NCBI GenBank assembly: GCA_012033595.1
Contig: JAAUQL010000024.1
Coordinates: 1-60,070 of the forward strand
DNA length: 60,070 nucleotides
Source of the DNA: Cyclobacteriaceae bacterium
Lineage (GTDB): Bacteria > Bacteroidota > Bacteroidia > Cytophagales > Cyclobacteriaceae
Reading direction: 5' to 3'
The translations under genes were made by a program, and so were the position numbers. The notes below the pieces were generated by a model. It saw only the letters and a program-made list of their open reading frames with translations. It was not told the DNA's origin and searched no databases. Shown here in pieces: positions 35,688 to 45,619 of this stretch; within the stretch, counting starts at the first letter, position 1; each line of letters begins with the position of its first letter.

Positions 35688-36869
35688 TTATTTTCTTTTA
35701 GCTGCGTCACACATCAATGGTTTTCTAAACTGTCGTATTTTCCAATAAATACCCGCAAGGCTCAAAAAATAAAAAGTGAACATGAGAAAAAGCAAACGTT
35801 GCATTTGAGGCAATATGTGCGTTAAGCCGGCCTGGTATAAGGTGATCTTGCGAAAGGCTTCAAGAAAATGTGTGAGCGGAATACAATATGCAATGTGCTG
35901 AACCCAGGTTGGCATCTGAGCCAACGGCCAGGTAAAACCACTGATGATAAAACTCGGCGTTGCGATAATCATCAACACTTCAGTTGCCTTCAACTGATTG
36001 GGAACAAAGACACTAACGCAAATTCCGATAGCAATAATTGCCAAAATAAAGACCGCACCGGAAAGATTGAGCAGCAAAAAACTACCCTGCAACGGAACAC
36101 CAAACAATGGAAACATCAGTCCCATACCTACCCATAGCCCAAGTCCTAATATGGCAAATGGCACCGTTTTGATAAGGATGATGCCAAATGCAGACTTGGT
36201 GTAGTTGAGCATAATGCCGAAAGTTTGCTCTTCAAATTCCCGTGCAAAGGTTAGCGCCAGGGCCAGCAAAAAAACCTGCTGGATAATGGTGCCCAATATT
36301 CCGGGCCAGAGAAACACCATGTAATTTGCCGTCTGATTGTAATGCCTGGCATAGCTTACCTGAAACGCTTCGAAGTGTTGCTGCGCCTGCCTGGCAGGCA
36401 TCCCGCCTTTTTGCAGCGCTTCTATTTCTATACCCGCATTGTAGCTCGCCAACACATGTTGTATGCCTCGGGATGCATAGTTGGCAGAAACGATATTACT
36501 GGTATTGATATCTACTATTATTTCCGGATGCTTTTTGCTGTATATGTCAGATTCGAAATGATCAGGTATGGTAATTACCGCGGCTATGTCATGGAGTTTT
36601 ACCGCATCCTCTACTCCATACTGATTTGATTTAATCTGGAAAATATCAACATATTCATTGTCATGAAGGGCTTCTCTTATATTTTCACTGAGCGGACTGG
36701 CATCTTCATCCACCACGATGATACTGATTTCTTTGGGCTCTCCTTTAATATACACATAGGCTGTAAGTACGCCATAAAGTACAGGAGCGCCAATAAATAT
36801 GGCCATCACCAGTTTGTTGCTGAAGAATAGCCTGAATTCTCTTTTCAATAAAATTACTATCCAATTCAT
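35688..36869 (-). CDS. ABC-2 type transporter permease
   Basis: This protein of 393 residues is the membrane permease of an ABC-2 (YhhJ-like) exporter. It has one N-terminal helix, a large periplasmic loop (about 50-180) and five C-terminal helices (for example FLWPGILGTIIQQVFLLALALTF and IPLTHFLEAFRKITLYQAG). It is the last gene of the TolC-HlyD-permease operon and follows HlyD with a 1-bp gap. An ATP-binding subunit is absent from the operon, so the ATPase must be encoded elsewhere or the locus has lost it. Confidence 0.93.
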   Translation of the reverse strand: MNWIVILLKREFRLFFSNKLVMAIFIGAPVLYGVLTAYVYIKGEPKEISIIVVDEDASPLSENIREALHDNEYVDIFQIKSNQYGVEDAVKLHDIAAVITIPDHFESDIYSKKHPEIIVDINTSNIVSANYASRGIQHVLASYNAGIEIEALQKGGMPARQAQQHFEAFQVSYARHYNQTANYMVFLWPGILGTIIQQVFLLALALTFAREFEEQTFGIMLNYTKSAFGIILIKTVPFAILGLGLWVGMGLMFPLFGVPLQGSFLLLNLSGAVFILAIIAIGICVSVFVPNQLKATEVLMIIATPSFIISGFTWPLAQMPTWVQHIAYCIPLTHFLEAFRKITLYQAGLTHILPQMQRLLFLMFTFYFLSLAGIYWKIRQFRKPLMCDAAKRK

Positions 36870-36870
36870 A

Positions 36871-37836
36871 TCAGCGTCGCATTAATACGGTGGTATTGTG
36901 GTACATTCCCGATAAATCATCGTGACGTGCGGGCACTATCTTTAGCTCAAAACTGGTCTCTCCTATGGTATTTTCGGGCCAGACGGACGTTTTGTCGGCA
37001 TACCGGGGCAATTGCCTGATGGCGCCTACCCGGCCGGTTATTTCACGTTTGTCAAATGGAAGGATCACCTGAACTTCTGATCCGGGAGAAATGGTGTGTA
37101 TGGCATTTTCTGGCAGGGTAAACCTGAAATATACCGACCCGGATTCATAGGCAGACACCAGGGTATAACCCGCCAGGGCCAACTCCCCTACCCTCACACT
37201 TATCGAGCTGATTTCCATAGATTTAGGTGCGATAACATATTGTTCGGCTTTAGCAATAAGTATTTCCTGCATGGCGCCTTCTGCACGTTGCAGTTGTCCG
37301 TAAGCCATTTTTATTTGTTCACTTCTGGTTCCCTTTATCACTTCTTCCTGTCTGGCCAGGGCGCCTTCATATTGGGCTTTGGCGGCCTGTGCTTTCATTT
37401 TCGATTCTTCGTACTGTTGGGTGCTCATCATCGAATCGCGAAACATGGGTTCCATCCGCTTTATTGAATTTTCCGCAAACTGATACTGCTCTCTGGCTGC
37501 CATTACTTTCGCCTCTATTTGCCGGAGCTGTTCGCCGGTGGCACCGGTGCGGGCCATTTCATAGTTAGACTGTGCCGTGAGCAAGGCGCCTTCAGTTTGT
37601 TGATATTTGGCGTCCACCTCGGGGATATCGAGTACGAGCAAAGTGTCGCCCGCTTGTACAAAGTCGCCCTCTGCAATCCGGCATTCGACTACCCGTCCCG
37701 GAATTTTAGATGCTATCGACAGCGATTCTCTTTTTATTTTTCCCTGCCAGTAGCTTTCTTTCAAATTTTTATGGCATGAGCTGGCCATGACGACTCCAGC
37801 CATCAGTAATAGTGCAATTGATATCTTATTCATCAT
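36871..37836 (-). CDS. HlyD-family membrane fusion lipoprotein
   Basis: This periplasmic adaptor of 321 residues bridges an inner-membrane permease and an outer-membrane TolC channel. The lipobox is VVMASSC. The first half of the lipoyl domain is SKIPGRVVECRIAEGDFVQAGD, the long coiled-coil hairpin spans about residues 70-180, and the beta-barrel follows near VRVGELALAGYTLVSAYE. It sits between TolC (11 bp away) and the ABC-2 permease. The neighbours suggest export of a hydrophobic compound. Confidence 0.95.
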   Translation of the reverse strand: MMNKISIALLLMAGVVMASSCHKNLKESYWQGKIKRESLSIASKIPGRVVECRIAEGDFVQAGDTLLVLDIPEVDAKYQQTEGALLTAQSNYEMARTGATGEQLRQIEAKVMAAREQYQFAENSIKRMEPMFRDSMMSTQQYEESKMKAQAAKAQYEGALARQEEVIKGTRSEQIKMAYGQLQRAEGAMQEILIAKAEQYVIAPKSMEISSISVRVGELALAGYTLVSAYESGSVYFRFTLPENAIHTISPGSEVQVILPFDKREITGRVGAIRQLPRYADKTSVWPENTIGETSFELKIVPARHDDLSGMYHNTTVLMRR

Positions 37837-37847
37837 TTATTTCAATT

Positions 37848-39245
37848 TTATTCAAATAGCAAAGTGTAGGTGGTTTGAAGGTCGCCACGAACTTTGAGGA
37901 GTTCCATAGCTGCGTGGCGCTGGTCAAAAATGGATTTTTGATAATTAAGCTGAGCTTTTTGGAAGTCATTGTCGGCTGCAAGCCAGGCAGAAATATCGCA
38001 CAATCCCCGGGCATATTCTTTCGATTTGATTTCCAGCGCCAACCCCGCCTTCTCCACTATCTTTTCCTGCAATGCGATCTGCGCTTCGGCCTGAGCAGCG
38101 GTTGACCTTTTCAATTCCATATCTAGTTGAAGCAGTTCACGAATACGTGCTTGTTCCGTTTGCTCCCGGAGCATTTCCAGTTTTATTAGCTGCTTTTCGC
38201 GCGATGTTTTCAATCCGTCGAATAGCTCCCATTTTGCTCCCAGACCTACAAAGGCCAGCGGATCCACTTTCATCACATCCAAATCGGCATATTGGTAGTT
38301 GGCCATGGCAGCTATCTGCGGCAAATATCCTGCATTGGCAGATTTTAGCTTGTTTTCCATGGCAAGATGCTTTTCATGCAGAGCCCGCATTTCCGGTCTT
38401 TCATCATCAGTATACGCCACCGGGCCATTACCCAATGGCGCCACGACTGCATTCATCGACAAAAGTTCCTCCTCACTTAGCCCACATAGTTGTTTTAACT
38501 TATAGATTATCAGTCGTTTATTATTTTCAATCTCCAGTGCCCTGGAGTCCAGTTCCAGCGCTGCAATCTCTATTTTTTGTTGATCATATATGGTAATCAG
38601 CCCTTGGGCAAGCGCCTTGTCAACTCGCTCCTTTTCTTTGCTCAGCCTTTTTCTACTATTGGAGATCACCATTTCTGATTGTCTGGTCAGGCTCAGCTTA
38701 TCGTAGTATTCAACCACTTCTGCTACCACTGCAGATGCATGCTTATCGATCATTTCCTGTTGGGCATTGCTGGTATGCGCCAGGGCACGTTGGGTATAGC
38801 TAGCCCTCATGCCGGTAAAGAGTACCCATTGTGCATTGATACCGGCGGTAAACACCTGAAGATCATTGTATTTCAAGCTGAGGTCGGTGGTCAATTCCGG
38901 GGGTACCGGATTTTGAGCTAAGCCAAGTACCGGAGCCAAAGCTCCTCCAAGCGATTGAATTTTTGAGGATATGGGAATATTCAAATGGAAATCAGTGAGG
39001 CCAAACTGACCATAGCCATATATTGCATTGGCATGTATGGTTGGAATAAAGGTCGATCGGACGAGTTTTTTTTTGACTTCAGTTCCATCTTGCTCCAGTC
39101 GAAGCTTACTCAACTCATGGTCTTGCTGCAAGGCATTTTCAATGAGCAGGCGCAGGGTTGGAGTTTGTGCTGTATGTGCCTGGGCTTTCAATTCAAATGA
39201 AAAGACTACCAGCAAAACAGCCAGGATTACCGTTGGTTTCTGCAT
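37848..39245 (-). CDS. TolC-family outer-membrane channel
   Basis: This outer-membrane efflux protein of about 465 residues has a signal peptide (MQKPTVILAVLLVVFSFE) and two OEP repeats. The first begins at TLRLLIENALQQDHELSKLRLE. The long helices of the trans-periplasmic tunnel include KANLSLK-like and KLKSANAGYLPQIAAMANY segments. The start ATG 39245 is preferred over an upstream TTG at 39260. It is the first gene of the export operon with HlyD and the ABC-2 permease. Upstream, on the same strand, is a Crp/Fnr-type regulator. Confidence 0.94.
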   Translation of the reverse strand: MQKPTVILAVLLVVFSFELKAQAHTAQTPTLRLLIENALQQDHELSKLRLEQDGTEVKKKLVRSTFIPTIHANAIYGYGQFGLTDFHLNIPISSKIQSLGGALAPVLGLAQNPVPPELTTDLSLKYNDLQVFTAGINAQWVLFTGMRASYTQRALAHTSNAQQEMIDKHASAVVAEVVEYYDKLSLTRQSEMVISNSRKRLSKEKERVDKALAQGLITIYDQQKIEIAALELDSRALEIENNKRLIIYKLKQLCGLSEEELLSMNAVVAPLGNGPVAYTDDERPEMRALHEKHLAMENKLKSANAGYLPQIAAMANYQYADLDVMKVDPLAFVGLGAKWELFDGLKTSREKQLIKLEMLREQTEQARIRELLQLDMELKRSTAAQAEAQIALQEKIVEKAGLALEIKSKEYARGLCDISAWLAADNDFQKAQLNYQKSIFDQRHAAMELLKVRGDLQTTYTLLFE

Positions 39246-39409
39246 ATTTTTTTTCTGCAAAAGTCAACGCTACGCCATCGCTATCCTTTGCAAAAGTCAA
39301 AAAAAAAAGGATGATAGGGAAAATGATCGGTGGACAAACTTTGGGGCTGCCTGCGTTTCTCAGCCGCACTTGAACCCTGTCCTTTCTGGTGTCGCCAGCG
39401 TCAATGAGG

Positions 39410-39976
39410 CTATCTGATCTTCTTTCTGATCCGGCTAAGGGTTTCCTGCGTTATGCCCAGGTAAGAGGCGATATGGCCAAGCGAAGCCAGTTGCAGTAAT
39501 TCCGAATGCTCGGCTAGCAATAGCTGATAGCGCTCCAGTGCAGATTTACTCTGCAACATCATGATCCTTTCTTCACGTTTCAAAAAGTAATCTTCCAGAA
39601 TTTTTCTACCCAGCCGCTCAAGTACATGATGTTTTTCAAATTCTATTTCAAGTGCCTTGTACGGAATCATCACCACTTCCGAATACGCTATGGCCTGGAT
39701 ATTTTCCAATGTTGGAGTACGGGAAATCAAACTATAAAATGAAGTGATCACCGTGCCGGGCGTGGTAAATCTGGAAGTGATTTCTTTCCCTTCGCTATAT
39801 TGAAAAACACGCAAAGCACCCGTCGTAACCAGGTAGATATGCTTACACACCGTCCCCTGCTGTAGCAGCAGTGCGCCTTTTTCGACTTTTCTCTTGAAGG
39901 CAAGTGCCTGGATAATCTCATAAACCTCATCGCTGATGGGGGTGATGCTATCAACAAATTTTTTAAGTTGTTCCAT
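39410..39976 (-). CDS. Crp/Fnr-family transcriptional regulator
   Basis: This DNA-binding regulator of 188 residues has a cyclic-nucleotide-type beta-roll (about 20-115: KGALLLQQGTVCKHIYLVTTGALRVF), a dimer helix and a C-terminal helix-turn-helix (about 145-188: LGHIASYLGITQETLSRIRKK). The cAMP-contact residues and any FNR-type cysteine cluster are not evident, so the ligand is unknown. It lies 165 bp upstream of the TolC-HlyD-permease operon on the same strand and is a natural candidate for its regulator. A TAttTTTG box lies at 40010-40003. Confidence 0.93.
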   Translation of the reverse strand: MEQLKKFVDSITPISDEVYEIIQALAFKRKVEKGALLLQQGTVCKHIYLVTTGALRVFQYSEGKEITSRFTTPGTVITSFYSLISRTPTLENIQAIAYSEVVMIPYKALEIEFEKHHVLERLGRKILEDYFLKREERIMMLQSKSALERYQLLLAEHSELLQLASLGHIASYLGITQETLSRIRKKIR

Positions 39977-40002
39977 TCGGGATACTGATAATTACCAGAG
40001 TG

Positions 40003-40010
40003 CAAAAATA
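40003..40010 (-). promoter_or_regulatory. -7 box of the Crp/Fnr regulator gene
   Basis: Read on the minus strand this is TAttTTTG, 27 bp upstream of the start codon. No good -33 partner was found. Confidence 0.4.
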
Positions 40011-40055
40011 CTCCGGACTTTGTGATAACATTTTGATAAATCGATAGCAATTCGC

Positions 40056-42413
40056 CTACTCATTCACTGCCTCAAACGCCACCGCAAGGCTCCTGCCCTG
40101 TTCGTCCGTGACATTGATCACATGCAGTCCAATTTCAGGAAAAAGACCCATTTGATGGGGCTGGCTTGTTTCTCCGACAAACTGATCGTCCAGATACCAA
40201 AACAAGCGTGCCCGGGCATTGCGGTGCGCTGCCTCAAAGATTACTTTGCCCGGATGTCCGTCTATTTCTATAGGTACAAATACTTTCGTGAAAGTCCTCG
40301 GATAGATCATTTCCATAGTCTCATTGCCCTGGGGCACACATCCTGGCAGATAATCAGGTGGCTCAGCGTAGTCTGCGTTGAATTTTTTGTAAAACCAGGC
40401 CTGTGCCGGGGGCAGCACAAACCATGGTTTTTGTGCCATTTTGTGTATGGGATAGCATATAGAGCTGACTTGGTGCTGTTTAGATTCATCCAGATTAAGC
40501 AAAACATGAAGTTGGCATGTTGGGGTGTTTGTGGCACTTTTGGCTATGGGCATCAGTTCCGTTTCGGGGCAGATGGCACTTGCTCTGCTTCCACTCTGTC
40601 TGCAAATGCGCATCATGTGTACATCTGCCACCGGCATCGGGAAGTTCGCCTCACCATCAAGGGTTTCGAAAATCCGAAACATCAGTGGGGCAGCAGCCAT
40701 CACCCCGGTCAGGTCTGGCCGTCCTTCACCATCGGCATTGCCAATCCATATTCCGACAAGGTAACGCTCGTTTAGTCCGATGGCCCAGGCATCTTTGAGC
40801 CCATAGCTGGTGCCTGTTTTCCAGGCGATGGACTGGCTGTTGCCAAATTGTTGCCAGTTAGATTCGGCATCGGGTCGGCGCAATTGCTGCATGGCCTTGA
40901 GCATATGCCAGGTGGCGGCAGCACTTACTTTGCCGCTGGATGTCATTTCACTTTTTAATGTAGCGCTGGAATTGATATAGTTCAAATTCCTGAATACGTG
41001 TGCATTATACCTGTTTGCTCCTTTTGAGTTGTTGAAATCATCCAGATTTCTCACCAGGGCGGCATACACTCCGGCTACTTCCCAGAGGGTGACTTCTCCC
41101 CCACCTAAAATCATCGAAAGTCCATAGTGCGCCGCGGGCTTGTCGAGGCTTTTAATGCCAAGCTGCACCAGGTCGTAGTGAAATTGTTCATAGCCATAGT
41201 CTCTGAGCAAACTAACGAAAGGAACATTGAGCGAACTGCGCAAAGCCAGATTGGCTGCTACCGCACCCTTAAATTGCTTGTCGAAATTTTGCGGAGCAAA
41301 GCCCTGGAAATATAGCGGAATATCCGGCAGCAGATTATAGGGCGTGATGATACCCCGGTCGATGGATAGGGCATAAAGAATGGGCTTTAACAAACTGCCC
41401 GGACTCCTTTTGCTGTTGATGATATCTACCTGTTGCCCATGATCTACCTTGCTGTTTTCTCTTACATTGCCCACATAGGCCAGCACTTCTCCGCTGTGGA
41501 TGTCGGCGACAATGGCGGCAGCGTTGTGAATTTCTTTGTATTGGCAAACCTGGTGATGTCTTTTAATTAACTCATTTACAGTATTTTGAGTATTGTACAT
41601 TAATGTAGATTTTACCTTTCGCTGCTCCAGCCCATCTTTGATACACCGATCAACAAGGTGTGGAGCCATATCGGGCAAGGGGGCGGGTTTAGACGGTATC
41701 GCCTCATCGATAGCTAAGCGATAGGTCGTATGGTCGATGGTCTGGTTTTCAAATAGTTCTTTTAAAATACGGTTTCTCCTGGTCTTCAGCCTGTCATCGT
41801 TGGTGCCGGGAAAAGCCAGCCCGGGTGCATTGGGCAATACGGCAAGTCCTGCTGCTTCTGCCCAAGAGAGTTCAAAAGCTGAGCGACCATGGTATCGCCA
41901 CGAAGCCGCCGAGATACCAACCACATTGCCACCAAACGGGGCATTGTTGGCATAGAGGGCCAGGATTTCCTTTTTGGAATAGCGCATCTCGATACGCAGT
42001 GCCAGCCATATTTCCCTCATTTTTTGCGAAACTGTGCGGGGCTTGTTGCCCATTGCCATCCTAGCAATTTGCATGGTGATGGTACTACCCCCGCTCACTG
42101 TTCGCTTCGCTTCGAGGTTTTGCCTTATGGCACGAAATATCGCCAGGGGGTTGATACCCGGATGTGTGTAAAAGTGCCGGTCTTCGAACTGCAACAGACA
42201 GGTGATATAATTGGCTGGCAACGAATCGACCGGAGGAAAACGCCATTGACCATCGGCGGCGATGCGCGCACCAAGTAGTTGAGCTTCACGACTTTCCAAT
42301 ACGGTAGAAAATGGCTGGTCGAATAGCGGCTTGGGAATAGGCATGAAAATCCCGAGCAAAAAAAACACGATCAATCCGGCAAGGAGGTAAAGCTTGTTTT
42401 TACTGATTGACAT
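40056..42413 (-). CDS. pbpC: Penicillin-binding protein 1C
   Basis: This class A PBP of 785 residues has an N-terminal membrane anchor (LYLLAGLIVFFLLGIFM), a GT51 glycosyltransferase domain with FEDRHFYTHPGINP and GGSTITMQIARM, a transpeptidase domain with SLLK (SxxK), SLN and KTGTSYG, and the PbpC-type C-terminal domain (about 690-785). The full length matches the family. PbpC often neighbours an alpha-2-macroglobulin gene (yfhM); none is present here. It is a monocistronic gene on the minus strand. Confidence 0.96.
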   Translation of the reverse strand: MSISKNKLYLLAGLIVFFLLGIFMPIPKPLFDQPFSTVLESREAQLLGARIAADGQWRFPPVDSLPANYITCLLQFEDRHFYTHPGINPLAIFRAIRQNLEAKRTVSGGSTITMQIARMAMGNKPRTVSQKMREIWLALRIEMRYSKKEILALYANNAPFGGNVVGISAASWRYHGRSAFELSWAEAAGLAVLPNAPGLAFPGTNDDRLKTRRNRILKELFENQTIDHTTYRLAIDEAIPSKPAPLPDMAPHLVDRCIKDGLEQRKVKSTLMYNTQNTVNELIKRHHQVCQYKEIHNAAAIVADIHSGEVLAYVGNVRENSKVDHGQQVDIINSKRSPGSLLKPILYALSIDRGIITPYNLLPDIPLYFQGFAPQNFDKQFKGAVAANLALRSSLNVPFVSLLRDYGYEQFHYDLVQLGIKSLDKPAAHYGLSMILGGGEVTLWEVAGVYAALVRNLDDFNNSKGANRYNAHVFRNLNYINSSATLKSEMTSSGKVSAAATWHMLKAMQQLRRPDAESNWQQFGNSQSIAWKTGTSYGLKDAWAIGLNERYLVGIWIGNADGEGRPDLTGVMAAAPLMFRIFETLDGEANFPMPVADVHMMRICRQSGSRASAICPETELMPIAKSATNTPTCQLHVLLNLDESKQHQVSSICYPIHKMAQKPWFVLPPAQAWFYKKFNADYAEPPDYLPGCVPQGNETMEMIYPRTFTKVFVPIEIDGHPGKVIFEAAHRNARARLFWYLDDQFVGETSQPHQMGLFPEIGLHVINVTDEQGRSLAVAFEAVNE

Positions 42414-42898
42414 TTAAAAATGAAATAATTACGATCTGCCGAAAAAGTGTAAAACACAGGGATGATTTGTTCATAAAAATTATTTTTCAATCCAAAAAAA
42501 AACTATACCTCCATGTACAGCGTGTCTCTATATTTTTTTGTGGCCTGATAAAATACCGGATGAGGAATGACTGATAAGCAAAAGCCCCTTTTGCATAGGC
42601 GTTTAAGCAGATGCCACATCCATGCATATCGACAAAGGTATCATTACGCCATCATCTTTACCAACAACCAGGTCTAAGTTTCAGATATTTTGATAAGAAA
42701 CCGAAATCATCAAATCATGCAATCGATTAAAGAATAGCTTGCTAAGGGGTCTTCGGCACCTGGGCTCCATTTGCATTTTAGAAGCCCTGTAAAAGATGCC
42801 GAAAATCCGGCAAACAGACATGACCTTGGTTTTGACGGCTCGCTGAAGTTTGAACCCAGATGAAGGGTAAAAGAAGCGATGGAACCTGTAAATCAGAT
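42414..42898. other. Gene-free stretch
   Basis: About 485 bp between the pbpC start and the end of the permease gene. No coding, RNA or repeat signal was recognised. Confidence 0.4.
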
Positions 42899-44131
42899 TT
42901 ATTCGTATCTCAGCGACTCAATGGGGTCGAGCTTAGAGGCTTTATATGCCGGATAATATCCGGAAATAAGGCCAACAACCAGGCAAACTATAAATCCCAT
43001 AAACACCCACTCCCAAGGAGCTACAAAATTCCCTGCCTTAATGAGGTTGGCTACCACATTACCTATTGCAAGCCCGAGGATGACGCCGCCCAGCCCACCC
43101 ATTATACAAATAAGTATGGCTTCGATCAGGAATTGAAGCCGGATTTTTAGTGGTGTGGCGCCTATGGCTTTGCGTATGCCAATCTCGCGGGTGCGCTCCG
43201 TTACCGATACCAGCATTATGTTCATCAGCCCGATAGAGGCGCCAACCAAGGTGATAAAACCAATAGAAAAACCTCCGATCCTCAGGTATGAGGCCATTTC
43301 GTTGAGCTCTTCTTCCAGTGTTTTATTGGCGCTTATGTCAAAGGAATTCTCTTCACCTATGCCATCTTTTCTAATGGTGCGCATCAGGCTGGTCGCTTCG
43401 CCGATGGCATGTTCCATTCTGGTTTGGTCGCGCAAGCTTATCGTAAGCACATAGTCGAGCCATCCTCTGTCGGCTATGCGGATGGCATTTTTTAATGGCA
43501 AAAATACCGTGCGATCGGCATTGGTATTGCCGCCAAATCCTCCCTTTTTTTCCAATACCCCTATTACTATAAAGGTATTGCCATAAAAAGAGATTTTTTT
43601 GTTGATGGGGTCTTCATTTTTAAAAAGGTTTTCAACTACCTCATTTCCAATCAGTACATAGTTGGCTCCATTTTGTATATCCAACGCGGTGAAATTCCTG
43701 CCATTTTCAATATTGTAATTTCTGATCAGCATGTAGTTTTCGTCGATGCCCTGCACAGAAAAATTAGGGGTGGTTTTTTTCGACAATCTCTTGATTTCGG
43801 CTGTTCCCGATACCCACATGTGCAGGGTGGTGGTGCCTTCGGTAAATCGGTCTTTAAATTCCAATACCTCGTCTTTTTGCAGCAATGGATATTTCTTCTG
43901 TTCCTTTCCATCCTGCACCGTACGATCGGGTCGTTTGCGCCGGATATCGAACGAGTTGGCGCCCAGACTGGAAAAACTGGTATCTATAGAAGATCGAATG
44001 CCATCTATAGCGGTGAGTATGCCCACCAGCGAAGTAATGCCAATAGCGATGATAGATGCCGTAAGTATAGTGCGGAGCAAATTAGACTTGATCGACTTGA
44101 ATCCTTCTCTGATATTTTCTTTTAAATTCAT
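42899..44131 (-). CDS. MacB-type ABC transporter permease
   Basis: This inner-membrane permease of 410 residues has the MacB/FtsX layout: one N-terminal helix ([19 protein letters not shown]), a large periplasmic MacB core domain (about 45-270) and three C-terminal helices ending in [27 protein letters not shown]-like sequence. Family markers include [17 protein letters not shown]. Proteins of this type move substrates or transmit mechanical force without moving solute. Neither ATPase nor fusion protein lies next to it, so it pairs with genes elsewhere. Confidence 0.93.
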   Translation of the reverse strand: [410 protein letters not shown]

Positions 44132-44232
44132 ACTTTTGAATTTGCCTAAAATTATAATTAGTCCGGCTATTCTCTTACTATTATTATTTCAGTTCCGTTA
44201 TACGTACATCATCGGTCGAAAAGGATTTTAAA

Positions 44233-45498
44233 ATGCATTTCAAAACAATACTTATAGGTCTTATACTTTGTCTTCCTTCCTTGAATTCGTTTGCCAACTC
44301 CATTTTTATACCGATGGACAATACGCAAACCAACCATCTGAAGGCCTACGGCATTGCCTATTGGATCGTGGAGCAAGGCGTGGAAGTGGACTGGCTGCTC
44401 AACTACAAGGGCGGTAGTTTTATGGTAGATTACTATCAGAAGCTCGAAAACGAACTTATTATCAGGGGTGTGAGCTACACCATTATTTCTGCCGGTGAGC
44501 AGGGGCGCATTTTGGCAGAGATTGCTTCGCCATCGTCCAACACCGATGTGATGCGACTGGAAAAAGCACCTAAAATCGCTGTGTACTCTCCAAAAAGTGC
44601 TTTGCCCTGGGACGACGCCGTCACGCTGGTGCTCACCTATGCCGAAATTCCCTACGACGTTATTTTTGATGATGAGGTAATGTACAACGAGCTGCCCCAA
44701 TACGATTGGCTTCATTTACACCATGAGGACTTTACCGGGCAATTTGGCAAATTCGAACAGTCGTATGGCAATTTTCCCTGGTACAGGAGACAGAAAATGG
44801 AATTTATGGAATCGGCAAAAAAACACGGATTTGACAAGGTCTCGGAACTAAAATTAGCAGTGGTAAAAAAAATCCAAACCTTTGTGGCCGGAGGGGGCTT
44901 TATGTTTGCCATGTGCTCGGCTACAGATACCTACGATATTGCGCTGGCGGCGGCAGGAATAGACATAGTAGGCAGTGTGTACGACGGCGACCCGGCAGAC
45001 CCTGACGCTCAAAAAAAGCTCGATTATTCCAATACCTTTGCCTTTAGAGATTTCAAACTCCGTATGAATCCCATGGAATATGAATATGCAGATATAGACA
45101 ACCAACCTGCCGAAAGGGGACTGAACCAAAATAACGACTATTTTACCCTTTTTGAATTCTCGGCCAAATGGGATCCCATCCCCACCATGCTCACCCAAAA
45201 CCACGAAAGAATATTAAAAGGTTTTATGGGTCAGACCACCGGATACAAGAAAAAACTGGTGAAATCGGATGTAGTAGTGATGGGCGAGAGCAATGGCATA
45301 GATGAAGCAAAATACATCCATGGCGTGTATGGCAGGGGATTCTGGACATTTTACGGAGGACACGATCCGGAAGACTACCAACACCGGGTGGGCGAAGATC
45401 CAACCGACCTCAATCTGCATCCCAACTCAGCCGGATACCGGCTAATTCTCAACAATATCCTCTTTCCTGCTGCCAAAAAGAAAAAACAAAAAACCTGA
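44233..45498 (+). CDS. Secreted glutamine-amidotransferase-like protein
   Basis: This exported protein of 421 residues (signal MHFKTILIGLILCLPSLNSFA) is of a Bacteroidota-specific type often labelled asparagine synthetase B in databases. It lacks the N-terminal Cys nucleophile and synthetase domain of true AsnB. Its middle part shows a class I amidotransferase-like elbow, FVAGGGFMFAMCSATD, with a candidate nucleophilic Cys near residue 230. I therefore read it as a GATase1-like periplasmic protein of unknown substrate. It is convergent with the porin gene. Confidence 0.8.
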   Translation: MHFKTILIGLILCLPSLNSFANSIFIPMDNTQTNHLKAYGIAYWIVEQGVEVDWLLNYKGGSFMVDYYQKLENELIIRGVSYTIISAGEQGRILAEIASPSSNTDVMRLEKAPKIAVYSPKSALPWDDAVTLVLTYAEIPYDVIFDDEVMYNELPQYDWLHLHHEDFTGQFGKFEQSYGNFPWYRRQKMEFMESAKKHGFDKVSELKLAVVKKIQTFVAGGGFMFAMCSATDTYDIALAAAGIDIVGSVYDGDPADPDAQKKLDYSNTFAFRDFKLRMNPMEYEYADIDNQPAERGLNQNNDYFTLFEFSAKWDPIPTMLTQNHERILKGFMGQTTGYKKKLVKSDVVVMGESNGIDEAKYIHGVYGRGFWTFYGGHDPEDYQHRVGEDPTDLNLHPNSAGYRLILNNILFPAAKKKKQKT

Positions 45499-45619
45499 TA
45501 CCAATAGTGTGCATGAGTCCGGGGCATCAATAATTACATCCTTAATGAGCTGTCCATCAGCCATTTCCACGCTTTTGGCTATTGCATTCGGGGGATAATA
45601 ATTACCGACACACCTGCAA

